A program made the position numbers and the translations under genes. A model generated the notes under the pieces. The model was not told where the DNA came from, did not search any database, and saw only the letters and a list, made by a program, of their open reading frames with translations. From assembly GCF_000243215.1 (NCBI RefSeq), contig NZ_JH594596.1, positions 2,440,392 through 2,504,391 of the forward strand: 64,000 nucleotides of DNA, written 5' to 3'. This document shows, in pieces, positions 16,873-26,299 of the stretch. This DNA is from Odoribacter laneus YIT 12061. GTDB lineage: Bacteria; Bacteroidota; Bacteroidia; Bacteroidales; Marinifilaceae. Position 1 is the first letter of the stretch. Each line of letters starts with the position of its first letter.

Positions 16873-17718
16873 TTATTTCCGATAATCATAAAAGCCTATA
16901 CCCGTCTTCCGGCCCAATAAGTTAGCCCGTACCATCTTGCGTAAAAGAGGATGCGGACGGTATTTGGAATCGCCGAATTCATGATAGAGCACTTCCATAA
17001 TCGCCAGACAAACATCCAAACCGATTAAATCAGCCAATGCCAAGGGGCCCATCGGATGATTCGCTCCTAATTTCATCGCCTCATCAATTTCTTCCTTACT
17101 AGCCACCCCATCAGCCAAAATACCGACTCCTTCGTTAATCATCGGGATTAAAATCCGGTTGACGACAAATCCCGGAGCCTCATTTACACTTACGGGAACC
17201 TTATCCAATTTCCGAGCGATTTCAACAACCTGGTCGTGTACTGCCGGCGAAGTCAATTGCCCCCGTATCACTTCTACCAATTTCATGGCAGGTACAGGAT
17301 TAAAGAAATGCATTCCGATCACCCGATCCGGACGGGAAGTCACAGCAGCCACCTGAGTGACAGACAAAGAAGAAGTATTGGTTGCCAGAATAGCTTCCGG
17401 TTTGCATATCCCATCCAGCATTTTGAATATCTCGCATTTCACTTCCATATCCTCAGCAATAGCCTCTACAATCAGATCGGCATCCCGACAATCTTCATAA
17501 GACATCGTATCGGTAATCGCAGCCAAGGCTCTCTCTTTTTCAGCTGCTTCCATTTTTCCCTTCTCAACCATACGGGAAAGATTCTTTTCCATCGTTTTAT
17601 GAGCCTTTGCTAAAGAAGCTTCAGAACGCCCTTTCAGCAAAACCTCAAAACCTGCCTGAGCAAAAACCTGGGCAACTCCGTTCCCCATAGTACCTGTACC
17701 AATTACACATATTTTCAT
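16873..17718 (-). CDS. hbd: 3-hydroxybutyryl-CoA dehydrogenase
   Basis: 281 aa, the standard length of the short bacterial enzyme. It interconverts acetoacetyl-CoA and (S)-3-hydroxybutyryl-CoA using NAD(P)H. The Rossmann motif GTGTMG is at 7-12, the catalytic His is H137 in GMHFFNPVPAMKLVEV with its partner Glu at about 149, and the C-terminal helical domain ends LLGRKTGIGFYDYRK. It is the last gene of the operon, 54 bp after crotonase. With crotonase it provides the acetyl-CoA branch to crotonyl-CoA, which the lysine route itself does not need. Confidence 0.95.
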   Translation of the reverse strand: MKICVIGTGTMGNGVAQVFAQAGFEVLLKGRSEASLAKAHKTMEKNLSRMVEKGKMEAAEKERALAAITDTMSYEDCRDADLIVEAIAEDMEVKCEIFKMLDGICKPEAILATNTSSLSVTQVAAVTSRPDRVIGMHFFNPVPAMKLVEVIRGQLTSPAVHDQVVEIARKLDKVPVSVNEAPGFVVNRILIPMINEGVGILADGVASKEEIDEAMKLGANHPMGPLALADLIGLDVCLAIMEVLYHEFGDSKYRPHPLLRKMVRANLLGRKTGIGFYDYRK

Positions 17719-17772
17719 AAGCTTTCGGTTTAAAAGTGGTTTACCACTAAATGTTCCAATTATCGAACTTGA

Positions 17773-18534
17773 TTATTTTTTCTTTTCTAAAAAGGCCTGC
17801 ATCTGTACCTTTTGTTCTGTTGTACCAAAACAAAGTCCAAAATACCCATTTTCAAAAGCAATTCCCGTGTCTATATCGGTTTCAATACCCCGGTTAATAG
17901 CCTCCTTAGCGTACTTTAAAGCCAAAGGCGAACGGGAAGCAATCGTCAACGCCATCGCCTTTGCCTCCTGCATCAATTGATCGGGCTCGGTCACTTTATT
18001 CACTAGCCCTATCCGGAAAGCCTCCGTTCCATCGATAGGAGTACCCGTATAAATTAATTCTTTCGCTTTTCCTACTCCTACAAGACGAGGCAAACGCTGG
18101 GTCCCCGAGAAGCCGGGAATAATACCCAAACCCACTTCCGGTTGCGCAAACTTTGCCTTTACAGAAGCAATTCTTATATCACAAGCCATTGCCAATTCAC
18201 ACCCGCCCCCTAAAGCATAGCCGTTTACAGCTGCGATAACAATTTTTTCAGATAATTCTATTTTACGAAATACAGCAGTCCCCAAACGCCCGAAAGCTCT
18301 CCCTGCTTCCGCATCCAAACGACTCATTTCAGCGATATCAGCCCCTGCGACAAAAGAGCGTCCCGCACCTGTAAGAATAACGACGTAGATCTCTTTGTCA
18401 GCCTCCAATTCATCAAAAACGTTCCCCAACTCTTCCAAAACGGCTGAGCTCAACGCATTCAATGTCTCCGGATGATTGAGTGTCAACAGACCGATATGAT
18501 CCTGTTTTTCTCGTAAGATATACTTATAATCCAT
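17773..18534 (-). CDS. crt: Enoyl-CoA hydratase (crotonase)
   Basis: 253 aa crotonase-fold enzyme. The oxyanion-hole region GRSFVAGADIAEM (58-70) and both catalytic glutamates are present: E113 in GGGCELAMACDIR and E133 in QPEVGLGIIPGF, so hydratase activity is expected. It hydrates crotonyl-CoA to 3-hydroxybutyryl-CoA or the reverse. It lies 16 bp after etfA. Confidence 0.93.
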   Translation of the reverse strand: MDYKYILREKQDHIGLLTLNHPETLNALSSAVLEELGNVFDELEADKEIYVVILTGAGRSFVAGADIAEMSRLDAEAGRAFGRLGTAVFRKIELSEKIVIAAVNGYALGGGCELAMACDIRIASVKAKFAQPEVGLGIIPGFSGTQRLPRLVGVGKAKELIYTGTPIDGTEAFRIGLVNKVTEPDQLMQEAKAMALTIASRSPLALKYAKEAINRGIETDIDTGIAFENGYFGLCFGTTEQKVQMQAFLEKKK

Positions 18535-18550
18535 TTTAGTTTTGTTTCGG

Positions 18551-19549
18551 TCAACGACGTAATTTTTCTGTCAATAAGGGGATAATTTTGTTCACATCCC
18601 CTACAATTCCCAGATCAGCAGCATTAAAAATAGGAGCATACTTATCTTTGTTAACGGCAATTATGAAATCTGATTCTTCCATTCCTGCCAAATGCTGTAT
18701 CGCCCCGGAAATACCCAATGCGAAATAAACGTCCGGACGTACCGTTTTACCGGTTTGTCCCACTTGTCTGTTATGAGGCATCACGCCGGCATCCACCATA
18801 GCCCGGGAAGAAGAAACTTCGGCTCCGATTACCTCGGCCAATTTTTCCAGCATCTTAAAGCCTTCTGAATTTCCCACTCCACGACCACCGGAAACAAGTA
18901 TTTTAGCTTCTGTAATATCAATCAGGTTTTTCTGCTCCTTTACGGTCTCCAACAGACGTACTTTAAATTTAGAACGATCAAAAGTTACTTTGAAATTTTC
19001 CACCTTTCCGGTACGCGTATCATCCTTTTTCCCCATTCGCATCACTCCCGAACGCACAGTAGACATCTGCGGACGATGTTCTTTACAAAGAATAGTCGCC
19101 ATTAAATTTCCTCCGAAAGCCGGACGGGTCATCATGAGATCCCCTTCCTCCGAAATATCCAAACCTGTACAGTCGGCCGTCAATCCGGTCTCCAACCGGG
19201 CTGATAAACGGGGTCCTAAATCCCGGCCAATGGTCGTGGCTCCAATTAATAAAATCGATGGTTTACGCTCTTCTACCACTTTGGTCACCGCTTGGGCATA
19301 GGGTTCTGTAATATAATATACCAATTCCGGAGCATCTATACACAAGACAGAATCCGCTCCATAAGCAATTAGTTCCGAAGCCTTTTCCGCAATTCCATAA
19401 CCTGCTAAAATAGCCACCACGTTTTGGCTTAACTGATCGGCAAGCTCCCTCGCTTTACCCAAAAGTTCAAAAGCCACCGGTTGTATGACTCCTTCCCGTT
19501 GTTCTACAAAAACGTAGACATCTTTATATTGAGATTTATCCATATTCAT
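18551..19549 (-). CDS. etfA: Electron transfer flavoprotein subunit alpha
   Basis: 332 aa. The C-terminal FAD-binding domain (about 200-325) contains VSGGRGVGNSEGF, SSSRAMVDAGVMPHNRQVGQTG and YFALGISGAIQHLAGM, the EtfA signature. It forms a heterodimer with EtfB and, together with the Bcd gene of the same operon, probably a Bcd-Etf complex. In anaerobes such complexes bifurcate electrons from NADH to crotonyl-CoA and ferredoxin; whether this one does cannot be decided here. A second ATG lies two codons in. It begins 64 bp after etfB. Confidence 0.95.
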   Translation of the reverse strand: MNMDKSQYKDVYVFVEQREGVIQPVAFELLGKARELADQLSQNVVAILAGYGIAEKASELIAYGADSVLCIDAPELVYYITEPYAQAVTKVVEERKPSILLIGATTIGRDLGPRLSARLETGLTADCTGLDISEEGDLMMTRPAFGGNLMATILCKEHRPQMSTVRSGVMRMGKKDDTRTGKVENFKVTFDRSKFKVRLLETVKEQKNLIDITEAKILVSGGRGVGNSEGFKMLEKLAEVIGAEVSSSRAMVDAGVMPHNRQVGQTGKTVRPDVYFALGISGAIQHLAGMEESDFIIAVNKDKYAPIFNAADLGIVGDVNKIIPLLTEKLRR

Positions 19550-19613
19550 TAAAAATTAAAGATCATAAACGATAGGTAGTGGAAAACATCTTATTTTTTC
19601 CAGCCGTTTCTCA

Positions 19614-20396
19614 TTAAATAATAAACTTTTCTTTCAACTTACTTACAATAATATCCGCAGCTTCTTCCGGCTCTACCTCGTATATTTTCCCGGCAGCTTT
19701 TACTCCTTTTGTAAAAGATTTAAACACCCGGGTAGGAGAACCATTCAAACCCAGTTTCTTTTCGTCTACGCGGACATTGCTGAAATTCCAGATTTCCACT
19801 TCCTTCAAGTAAGCCTCTACAATCCCCCGGACAGACATATAACGGGCTTTGTTAGCTGTGGCTAAAACCGTTATCACGCAAGGTGCTTCCACTTCCACCA
19901 TCTGGTAGCCTTCTTCTGTCGATTTTTTAATGGTAAATGTTTTTTCTCCATCGTATTTCAAATCTTCGACATAGGTGACTTGCGGCAAATCCAAATGCTC
20001 GGCAATCTGCGGTCCGACCTGAGCCGTATCTCCGTCAATGGCCTGACGACCGGTAATGATCAAATCGTAATCCAGCATACGCAATGCCCCGGCAATCGCA
20101 TTAGACGTCGCCAGTGTATCTGCTCCGGCAAATTTCCGGTCGCTCAGATGAATCGCCCGGTCTACCCCCATAGCAAAAGCTTCCCGCAAAATATCGTCGG
20201 CCTGAGGTGGTCCCATTGTAATGACAGTCACTTCTGCCCCATATTTATCTTTCAATTGCAAGGCCATTTCCAAACCACCTTTATCATCCGGATTCATAAT
20301 ACTGGGGACACCATCCCGAATCAATGTACCCGTAACAGGATCCAGCTTAATTTCCGTTGTATCCGGTACTTGCTTGATGCAAACTACTATTTTCAT
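19614..20396 (-). CDS. etfB: Electron transfer flavoprotein subunit beta
   Basis: 260 aa from the ATG at 20396, giving the canonical MKIVVCIKQVPDTTEIKLD start; the frame extends nine Lys/Gln-rich codons upstream without family support. Other motifs: MNPDDKGGLEMALQLKD, the TMGPPQADDILREAFAMGVDRAIHLSD nucleotide-binding region and TGRQAIDGDTAQVGPQIAE. It lies between bcd and etfA, as in many butyrate operons. Confidence 0.95.
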   Translation of the reverse strand: MKIVVCIKQVPDTTEIKLDPVTGTLIRDGVPSIMNPDDKGGLEMALQLKDKYGAEVTVITMGPPQADDILREAFAMGVDRAIHLSDRKFAGADTLATSNAIAGALRMLDYDLIITGRQAIDGDTAQVGPQIAEHLDLPQVTYVEDLKYDGEKTFTIKKSTEEGYQMVEVEAPCVITVLATANKARYMSVRGIVEAYLKEVEIWNFSNVRVDEKKLGLNGSPTRVFKSFTKGVKAAGKIYEVEPEEAADIIVSKLKEKFII

Positions 20397-20468
20397 TTTT
20401 ATCTGTATTTTCTGTTTATTCAAAATATCTTCATTTCTCTGCTGAAAGAAGTAAATGATTTCTTTTCC

Positions 20469-21608
20469 TTACTTCAATAAAGCGGCTGCTATAACCATCC
20501 GTTGTACCTCAGAAGTTCCTTCGTATATTTCCGTGATCTTCGCATCCCGCATCATCCGCTCTACCGGATATTCCCGGGTATATCCATAACCACCGTGGAA
20601 TTGGACGGCTTTCGTCGTCGTCTCCATAGCCGTCTCTGCAGCAAACAATTTCGCCTGAGCAGCCTCGACAGAATAGGGTTGTTTCTGGTCTTTTTTATAA
20701 GCAGCCATACGTACCAACAAACGGGAGGCCTGAATTTTCGCCTGTAAATCAGCTAACTGAAATTGCGTATTCTGAAATTGCCCGATGGCTTTCCCAAACT
20801 GTTTACGTTCTTTTACATACTTCACCGTTTCATCCATAGCTCCCTGAGCAATACCCAAAGCTTGAGAAGCAATACCGATTCGTCCTCCGTCCAACGTCTT
20901 CATGGCAATTTTGAAACCTTCTCCAATTTTTCCTAATAAATTCTGCTTAGGCACGATACAGTTCTCAAAAATCAATTCGCAGGTAGCAGAACCTCGTATT
21001 CCCATCTTTTTCTCTTTCTTTCCAATAGAAAAACCCGGGAAATCCCGTTCTACGATAAAAGCTGAAATTCCTTTTGTACCTTTCGATTTATCGGTCATCG
21101 CCATGACAATATATACATGAGCATAAGCGGCATTCGTAATAAAAATTTTAGAGCCGTTTAAGATATAATGATCCCCTTCTTCAAAAGCCATTGTCTGTTG
21201 AGCCGAAGCATCCGTTCCCGCATTCGGTTCCGTTAATCCGAAAGCTCCAATCCACTCCCCTGTACAAAGTTTCGGCAGATATTTTTTCCGCTGCTCTTCT
21301 GTACCAAATTCATAAATGGGAGCAGCACACAAAGAAGTATGAGCCGACACGATAACCCCCGTCGTAGCACACACTCTTGACAGTTCCTCCACGGCCATGG
21401 TATAAAGTATATTATTACCTCCTGCTCCCCCGTACTCTACGGGGAAAGGGATTCCCATAATCCCCAGTTTCGCCATTTTCTCTACGGTCTCTATCGGGAA
21501 ACGTTCCTCTTCGTCTACTTCCGCAGCTAAAGGCTTTACTTCCTTTTCGGCAAAATCCCGAATCATCTGCCGGAATAATATTTCTGTCTTCGATAATGAA
21601 AAATCCAT
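20469..21608 (-). CDS. bcd: Acyl-CoA dehydrogenase, probable butyryl-CoA dehydrogenase
   Basis: 379 aa from the ATG at 21608 (MDFSLSKTEILFRQM); thirteen further upstream codons are open but unsupported. The FAD-binding FGLTEPNAGTDASAQQT motif, the QFGKAIGQFQNTQFQLADL segment and the catalytic base Glu in TEIYEGTSEVQR are all present. Context makes crotonyl-CoA to butyryl-CoA reduction the likely job, with EtfB/EtfA encoded immediately downstream. It starts about 65 bp after atoA. Confidence 0.93.
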   Translation of the reverse strand: MDFSLSKTEILFRQMIRDFAEKEVKPLAAEVDEEERFPIETVEKMAKLGIMGIPFPVEYGGAGGNNILYTMAVEELSRVCATTGVIVSAHTSLCAAPIYEFGTEEQRKKYLPKLCTGEWIGAFGLTEPNAGTDASAQQTMAFEEGDHYILNGSKIFITNAAYAHVYIVMAMTDKSKGTKGISAFIVERDFPGFSIGKKEKKMGIRGSATCELIFENCIVPKQNLLGKIGEGFKIAMKTLDGGRIGIASQALGIAQGAMDETVKYVKERKQFGKAIGQFQNTQFQLADLQAKIQASRLLVRMAAYKKDQKQPYSVEAAQAKLFAAETAMETTTKAVQFHGGYGYTREYPVERMMRDAKITEIYEGTSEVQRMVIAAALLK

Positions 21609-21672
21609 ATTAGATTTATTTAAAAATTTAAAAATCCTGGAATCCAATAAATATATAGCTATATTTTTCTCC

Positions 21673-22332
21673 TTATACAGCCATTGGTTTTAAGTCGTCC
21701 GCAATAATTAAAGCAGCTTCCGTAGCCGCCTTTACTTGTTCTACAGTAAATTCGGGGTGTATTTCCTTTAACACCAAGCCCTGAGGAGTCACTTCTATTA
21801 CTCCCATTTCCGTAATGATCATATCTACCTGTCCAGCAGCTGTCAAAGGCAAGGTACATTTTTTCATTATTTTCGGATTTCCTTTAGCCGTATGTTCCAT
21901 CGCCAGAATCACTTTCTTCGCTCCTACCAACAAATCCATAGCCCCTCCCATGCCCGGGGTCTTTTTACCTGGAATCATCCAGTTGGCCAAATCTCCTTTT
22001 TCATCCACTTGCAAAGCTCCCAAAATACTGACATCGACATGTCCTCCGCGAATTATACCAAAAGAAGTGGCACTATCAAAACTGGAAGCTCCAGCTAATG
22101 CAGTAATATATCCCCCGCCAGCATTAGTCAATTCCGGATTTTCTTTACCTTCTTCAGGCGCCGGTCCCATACCCAACATACCATTTTCAGTCTGTAAAAT
22201 AACTTCTACACCCTTTTTTAGATAATTAGGAACCAATGTCGGAATTCCAATTCCCAGATTTACCACATCCCCATCCTTCAATTCCATAGCCACTCTTTTG
22301 GCAATGACTTGTTTTATCTGATCTTTTTCCAT
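21673..22332 (-). CDS. atoA: CoA-transferase subunit B (butyryl-CoA:acetoacetate type)
   Basis: 219 aa. The catalytic glutamate is E49 in QTENGMLGMGPAP; GGHVDVSILGALQVDEKGDLANWMIPGK is the second family signature. It pairs with AtoD, which is encoded at the opposite end of the kam cluster. In lysine fermenters this enzyme moves CoA from butyryl-CoA to acetoacetate, releasing butyrate and making acetoacetyl-CoA. It starts 54 bp after kamE. Confidence 0.93.
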   Translation of the reverse strand: MEKDQIKQVIAKRVAMELKDGDVVNLGIGIPTLVPNYLKKGVEVILQTENGMLGMGPAPEEGKENPELTNAGGGYITALAGASSFDSATSFGIIRGGHVDVSILGALQVDEKGDLANWMIPGKKTPGMGGAMDLLVGAKKVILAMEHTAKGNPKIMKKCTLPLTAAGQVDMIITEMGVIEVTPQGLVLKEIHPEFTVEQVKAATEAALIIADDLKPMAV

Positions 22333-22386
22333 AACTTGTATATTTTAAGTTGCTATTTTTTTAATTATTCTCTTTCTGTCCTGACT

Positions 22387-23184
22387 TCATGCAGGTTCAT
22401 TTTTCATTCTCCTTTCCATTTCCTGAGCAATAAACGAAGCCACATCATCAGCATAAGTATTCATACCGAAACCGGCATCATACCCCAGTTCCTTAGCTAA
22501 CTCATGAGAAATCCGAGGCCCTCCGCAAGTAAGGATGACTTTATCCCGCAAACCTTCAGCTTCTAACATTTCTACCAGCTCCGTCAGATTTTTAATATGA
22601 ATCTCTTTTTGCGTCACAGTTTGCGACACCAATAATGCATCTGCCTTGAATTCTATAGCTTTAGCGATGAATTCTTCATTGGGCACCTGACTTCCCAAGT
22701 TTACAGCCTCGAACATGTCGTATCTTTCCAATCCGTAATGTCCTGCAAACCCCTTCATATTCATGATGGCATCAATCCCTACCGTATGTGCATCCGTCCC
22801 TGTACTAGCTCCCAGCACTCTGATTTTACGTCCGATATGGGTCCGCACAAACTCATCGGTTTCTGCCATTCCCCAACGGGTCGATTCTACTTTAGGCACA
22901 TAAATATTGGTGTAATCTATCGTATGTGAACAACTGCCATAACAATTGAAAAAAGTAAATCCTTCTGTCAATTCTTTATGATATACCACCAAAGGATTCT
23001 CAAATCCCATTTTTTTCATCAGCAATTTAGCTGCTTCTATTGCTTCTTCTCCGGCAGGAACCGGTAAGGTAAAACTGATCTGGGTTTTACCGTCATTCAT
23101 GGTATCCCCGTATGGTTTTATTTTTTTCAGATCCAGGGTCTGATCAAAATCATTTACTTCCGTTGAGTACAATCCTCCACTCAT
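22387..23184 (-). CDS. kamE: Lysine 5,6-aminomutase beta subunit (cobalamin-binding)
   Basis: 265 aa. The base-off cobalamin motif DxHxxG is visible as DAHTVG at 131-136. The Schiff-base lysine expected at position 144 is present (MNMKG, K144), the same number as in the characterised clostridial enzyme. Downstream ILTCGGPRISHELAKELGYDAGFG is the Rossmann-type B12 domain. With KamD it converts L-beta-lysine to 3,5-diaminohexanoate using adenosylcobalamin and PLP. It begins 55 bp after kamD. Confidence 0.97.
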   Translation of the reverse strand: MSGGLYSTEVNDFDQTLDLKKIKPYGDTMNDGKTQISFTLPVPAGEEAIEAAKLLMKKMGFENPLVVYHKELTEGFTFFNCYGSCSHTIDYTNIYVPKVESTRWGMAETDEFVRTHIGRKIRVLGASTGTDAHTVGIDAIMNMKGFAGHYGLERYDMFEAVNLGSQVPNEEFIAKAIEFKADALLVSQTVTQKEIHIKNLTELVEMLEAEGLRDKVILTCGGPRISHELAKELGYDAGFGMNTYADDVASFIAQEMERRMKNEPA

Positions 23185-23239
23185 AATAAAGAAAATTATA
23201 TATAGAAATTTGTTTTACTCGTATATTCTAAAAAAACGG

Positions 23240-24793
23240 TTAACAACGACGCATTAGCGAAATAAAAGGATTGTAATAATTGGCTCCTTTTGCTTTCACT
23301 CCATCCAAACCTTTCCCGCCGTTTTTCGGTCGTTTTATATCGGCAAAAATTCCTTTTTCCAAAGCAGTAAACAATCCTTCAGCCTCCATATCTTCCAATA
23401 ATACTATCGCTTTTTCCAAGACTTCTGCAGCACGTCTCCGGATTATACCGCCTTTTTTATATTCCACTTCATCGCCTATATTCTTCATATTTCCGAAAAT
23501 ATATTTGGCATTTTCAATGGAAAGGTAACGATCTGACATAAAAGGGGTGTGAATGGCCTCCGTCGGCATTCCCAATAATTGTATCCCCTGGGAAGTCCAG
23601 ATTCCAATCATATTGAATAAGGCATCTTGTATATGTCCCCGGAAAATATTTCCAGTCATAAATTTTGTGGGAGGCATGTATTTTAAAGTCGCTTTCGGAA
23701 ATATCTCCCGTATCATCTGTGCCTGAGCCAGCTCAAAAAGAAATCCGTTTTCCAGTTCCGGATCCATTTCAAAAGCATGTCCTAACCCCATTTGTTCTTC
23801 CGGCAAACCAGCAAATAAAGCCAACTGTTCGTTAATCAAGTCGGAAGCCAAAACCGTATGCGCCTGCTCCACAGCATCTGCTGTCGTCAAATAATTATCT
23901 TCTCCCGTATTGATAATAACCCCGGCGAATCCGTTAATTATCCGGGACATATACTGGTCTATCAGCGTACGCTGCATATTGATATCCCGGAAGAGAATAC
24001 CATACAAAGCATCATTGAGCATCACGTCTAATCCCTCCAAAGCTCCCATTGCCGCAATCTCCGGCATACACAAACCGGAACAATAATTACACAATCGAAT
24101 ATACCTTCCCACCTCTTCTCCGACTTCGTCCAAAGCTTTCCGCATAATCCGGAAATTTTCCTGAGTGGCAAAAGTCCCCCCAAAACCTTCCGTCGTAGCG
24201 CCATAAGGGACATAGTCCAATAAACTCTGGCCAGTGGTACGAATAACCGCAATGATATCCGCCCCCTGCCGGGCTGCCGCCTGCGCTTGCACGACATCTT
24301 CATAAATATTTCCTGTCGCTACAATGACATATAAATAAGGTTTTCTGCCTTCACCCAGCGTTTCTATATACTGTTCCCGTTTCTGCCGCCTCTTTTGTAT
24401 CCGTTCTACACTCTCCCGGATATACGGCTCCAAAACTTTTTCGATCTCAGCATGTGGATGAGCGGCAAGCCGGCTAATATCCACTTCTCCTCTTGCTACT
24501 TTTTCGGCAATTTGCTGCGGACTATCCCCGAACTCCAACATCGCATTGCCTAAAAAAAATAAAATTCCCTGTCCCAATAATTCTTTTTCTTTGATCTCAT
24601 TTACCAGCACATTGGGTAAGGGTACCGTATTTTCATCCACCCCATCGATACCTAACAAACGACAAAGTGTCCTTTCCACAGCAACAGTGGTGTATTGTTC
24701 CACAAAATCCTGAACTCCGGCAGCGATTCTTTTCGCTAACTCTTTAGCATATTCTACTCTACCAAAATCGAGTCCTAATTTACTTTCCTGCAT
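23240..24793 (-). CDS. kamD: Lysine 5,6-aminomutase alpha subunit
   Basis: 517 aa, the family's usual length. It is a TIM-barrel subunit that holds the AdoCbl/PLP active site together with KamE. Recognisable stretches: YVIVATGNIYEDVVQAQAAARQGADIIAVIRTT (about 156-188), the YVPYGATTEGFGGTFATQENFRIMR region and FPKATLKYMPPTKFMTGNIFRGH. It lies 100 bp after kamC. Confidence 0.97.
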   Translation of the reverse strand: MQESKLGLDFGRVEYAKELAKRIAAGVQDFVEQYTTVAVERTLCRLLGIDGVDENTVPLPNVLVNEIKEKELLGQGILFFLGNAMLEFGDSPQQIAEKVARGEVDISRLAAHPHAEIEKVLEPYIRESVERIQKRRQKREQYIETLGEGRKPYLYVIVATGNIYEDVVQAQAAARQGADIIAVIRTTGQSLLDYVPYGATTEGFGGTFATQENFRIMRKALDEVGEEVGRYIRLCNYCSGLCMPEIAAMGALEGLDVMLNDALYGILFRDINMQRTLIDQYMSRIINGFAGVIINTGEDNYLTTADAVEQAHTVLASDLINEQLALFAGLPEEQMGLGHAFEMDPELENGFLFELAQAQMIREIFPKATLKYMPPTKFMTGNIFRGHIQDALFNMIGIWTSQGIQLLGMPTEAIHTPFMSDRYLSIENAKYIFGNMKNIGDEVEYKKGGIIRRRAAEVLEKAIVLLEDMEAEGLFTALEKGIFADIKRPKNGGKGLDGVKAKGANYYNPFISLMRRC

Positions 24794-24893
24794 ATTCCAT
24801 TTTTCAATTTAACTGATTCAAAACCGGTTTTTTATTTCCGCTACACACCCTTCCATCTTCCAAAAATAAAATTTCAACTTTTCGCTACCTCCC

Positions 24894-26294
24894 TCATGAC
24901 TTATCCAGAAATTTTTTCGCATTATCTGTCAATTCCCGGCTTACACCTATAATTTCCGCAATCCGTATGGCTTCCTGCGACACTTCTCCCGACGCATCCT
25001 CGAGTAACGAATAATCGATATAATCTGTTATATTTTGTAATGTCAATTTTCCTTGTATTTTTTCTTCCCGGAATCCCCTTACCCGAAGCTTCCGACAAGG
25101 AGCAATAATTCCTCCATAATGTGTAGTCACCAAAGCTCTTATCTGATAAGCTGCCAAAAATTCAATCACTCCGTTTACAATAGCCCTTCCCTCTGTAGGA
25201 TTAGTTGTACGGGCCAGTTCGTCAATCAACACCAATACTTTTTCTCCCCTCTTCACCCGAAGTAATATCTCGTTGACACATAACATCTCAGCAGCAAAAG
25301 AAGATAAACCACTCAGCTCGTCCTGCCCATCCCCCATACAAGTTAAAATATCCGAAACCGGAACGATTTCCGCCCGCTCTGCCGGTACATAAAACCCGAA
25401 CTGGGCCAACCCCTGAGCTAAAGCTATGCTCTTCAATAATACACTTTTTCCTGCCATATTAGCTCCGGTGAGTAAAGTCACCCCCCTTTCCAACCCCACA
25501 TCCACCGGCTGAAATTTTCGGCCTTCCTGCAACAGTATCTCCCTTAACTGAGGATGAAATAATTTTTGAAAACTCAGCCGCTCATTCTTCTTTCCGTCCT
25601 TCACTTCCGGCAGGACCAAACCCATATTTTCTACCTGTATCGCCTTGGCCAACAATATATCCAAATACGCCACGGCCCGAAGAGTTTCTGCAATTTCTTC
25701 CCGCAACATCCGGATCTGAAGCGTCAATTCCGCCCGAACCCGATCCTCTTCCTCTAAACTTTGGAAGTATAGATTTTCAATCTCCCTTTCCTCCCTCCCT
25801 TCTCTCTTCTTCTGCTTAATCTCAGCCCTCAAAGCAGACAGTTTTTCAGAATAACTGTCGTATATATAAAAATGAGGGATACGATTCTGCTCCGGATCCA
25901 GCAAATCCACTAAATTCCCTAAACAAGGAATATCCACCACCGGATAATCCTTTATAATCTCCCGTATATCTTCTGCAACAAAAGCCAGATTCTTCAACTC
26001 AAAAAGTTCCAGATCGTCCAGGACAACAGGCTCTTTCAATCGTTTAACCGTCCCCCGGATATCTTTCACTTGGCTCAGTTTTACTTTCAAACGCTCCAAT
26101 ACTAACTGATTACGGCTATCCCGCACGACCCGAACCATTTTCTCTACCCGCTCCAGTTCCGCCTTGATTTGTTTGGCATCTTCCAGCCAAACCCTATCCA
26201 ACAGAGAACTCCTTCCCAAGCCGGAATGAATTTCCAAATGATCGATCATATACCGAAAACCGGCAATTTTTGCTATTGCTTCTCTTAGATACAT
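24894..26294 (-). CDS. kamC: KamC, MutS-related reactivase ATPase for lysine 5,6-aminomutase
   Basis: 466 aa. It is a MutS-like ABC ATPase without the N-terminal mismatch-recognition domain. Walker A GANMAGKS is at 277-284, the signature-type DELSGLSSFAAEM at 325-337 and Walker B VLVLIDELARTTNP around 353-366. Residues 1-250 correspond to the helical core and a Glu/Arg-rich clamp-like coiled coil (about 155-205). In lysine fermenters this gene is always found with the aminomutase. The product, together with KamB, is taken to restore the inactivated AdoCbl enzyme. No DNA-repair role is implied. It starts 5 bp after kamB. Confidence 0.88.
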   Translation of the reverse strand: MYLREAIAKIAGFRYMIDHLEIHSGLGRSSLLDRVWLEDAKQIKAELERVEKMVRVVRDSRNQLVLERLKVKLSQVKDIRGTVKRLKEPVVLDDLELFELKNLAFVAEDIREIIKDYPVVDIPCLGNLVDLLDPEQNRIPHFYIYDSYSEKLSALRAEIKQKKREGREEREIENLYFQSLEEEDRVRAELTLQIRMLREEIAETLRAVAYLDILLAKAIQVENMGLVLPEVKDGKKNERLSFQKLFHPQLREILLQEGRKFQPVDVGLERGVTLLTGANMAGKSVLLKSIALAQGLAQFGFYVPAERAEIVPVSDILTCMGDGQDELSGLSSFAAEMLCVNEILLRVKRGEKVLVLIDELARTTNPTEGRAIVNGVIEFLAAYQIRALVTTHYGGIIAPCRKLRVRGFREEKIQGKLTLQNITDYIDYSLLEDASGEVSQEAIRIAEIIGVSRELTDNAKKFLDKS

Positions 26295-26299
26295 ATCTT

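Noticed and set aside
24820-24831. Palindrome AAAACCGGTTTT between kamC and kamD as an operator
   Set aside because: Isolated 12-bp palindrome without a partner repeat or promoter elements; no basis for a regulator.
22332-24893. Cobalamin riboswitch controlling kamDE
   Set aside because: Gaps around kamD and kamE are 54-100 bp with no B12-box-like sequence; the operon leader also lacks room and motifs.
24894-26294. Annotating the MutS-like gene as a mismatch-repair protein
   Set aside because: It lacks the N-terminal mismatch domain and is embedded 5 bp from kamB in the aminomutase operon; KamC fits better.
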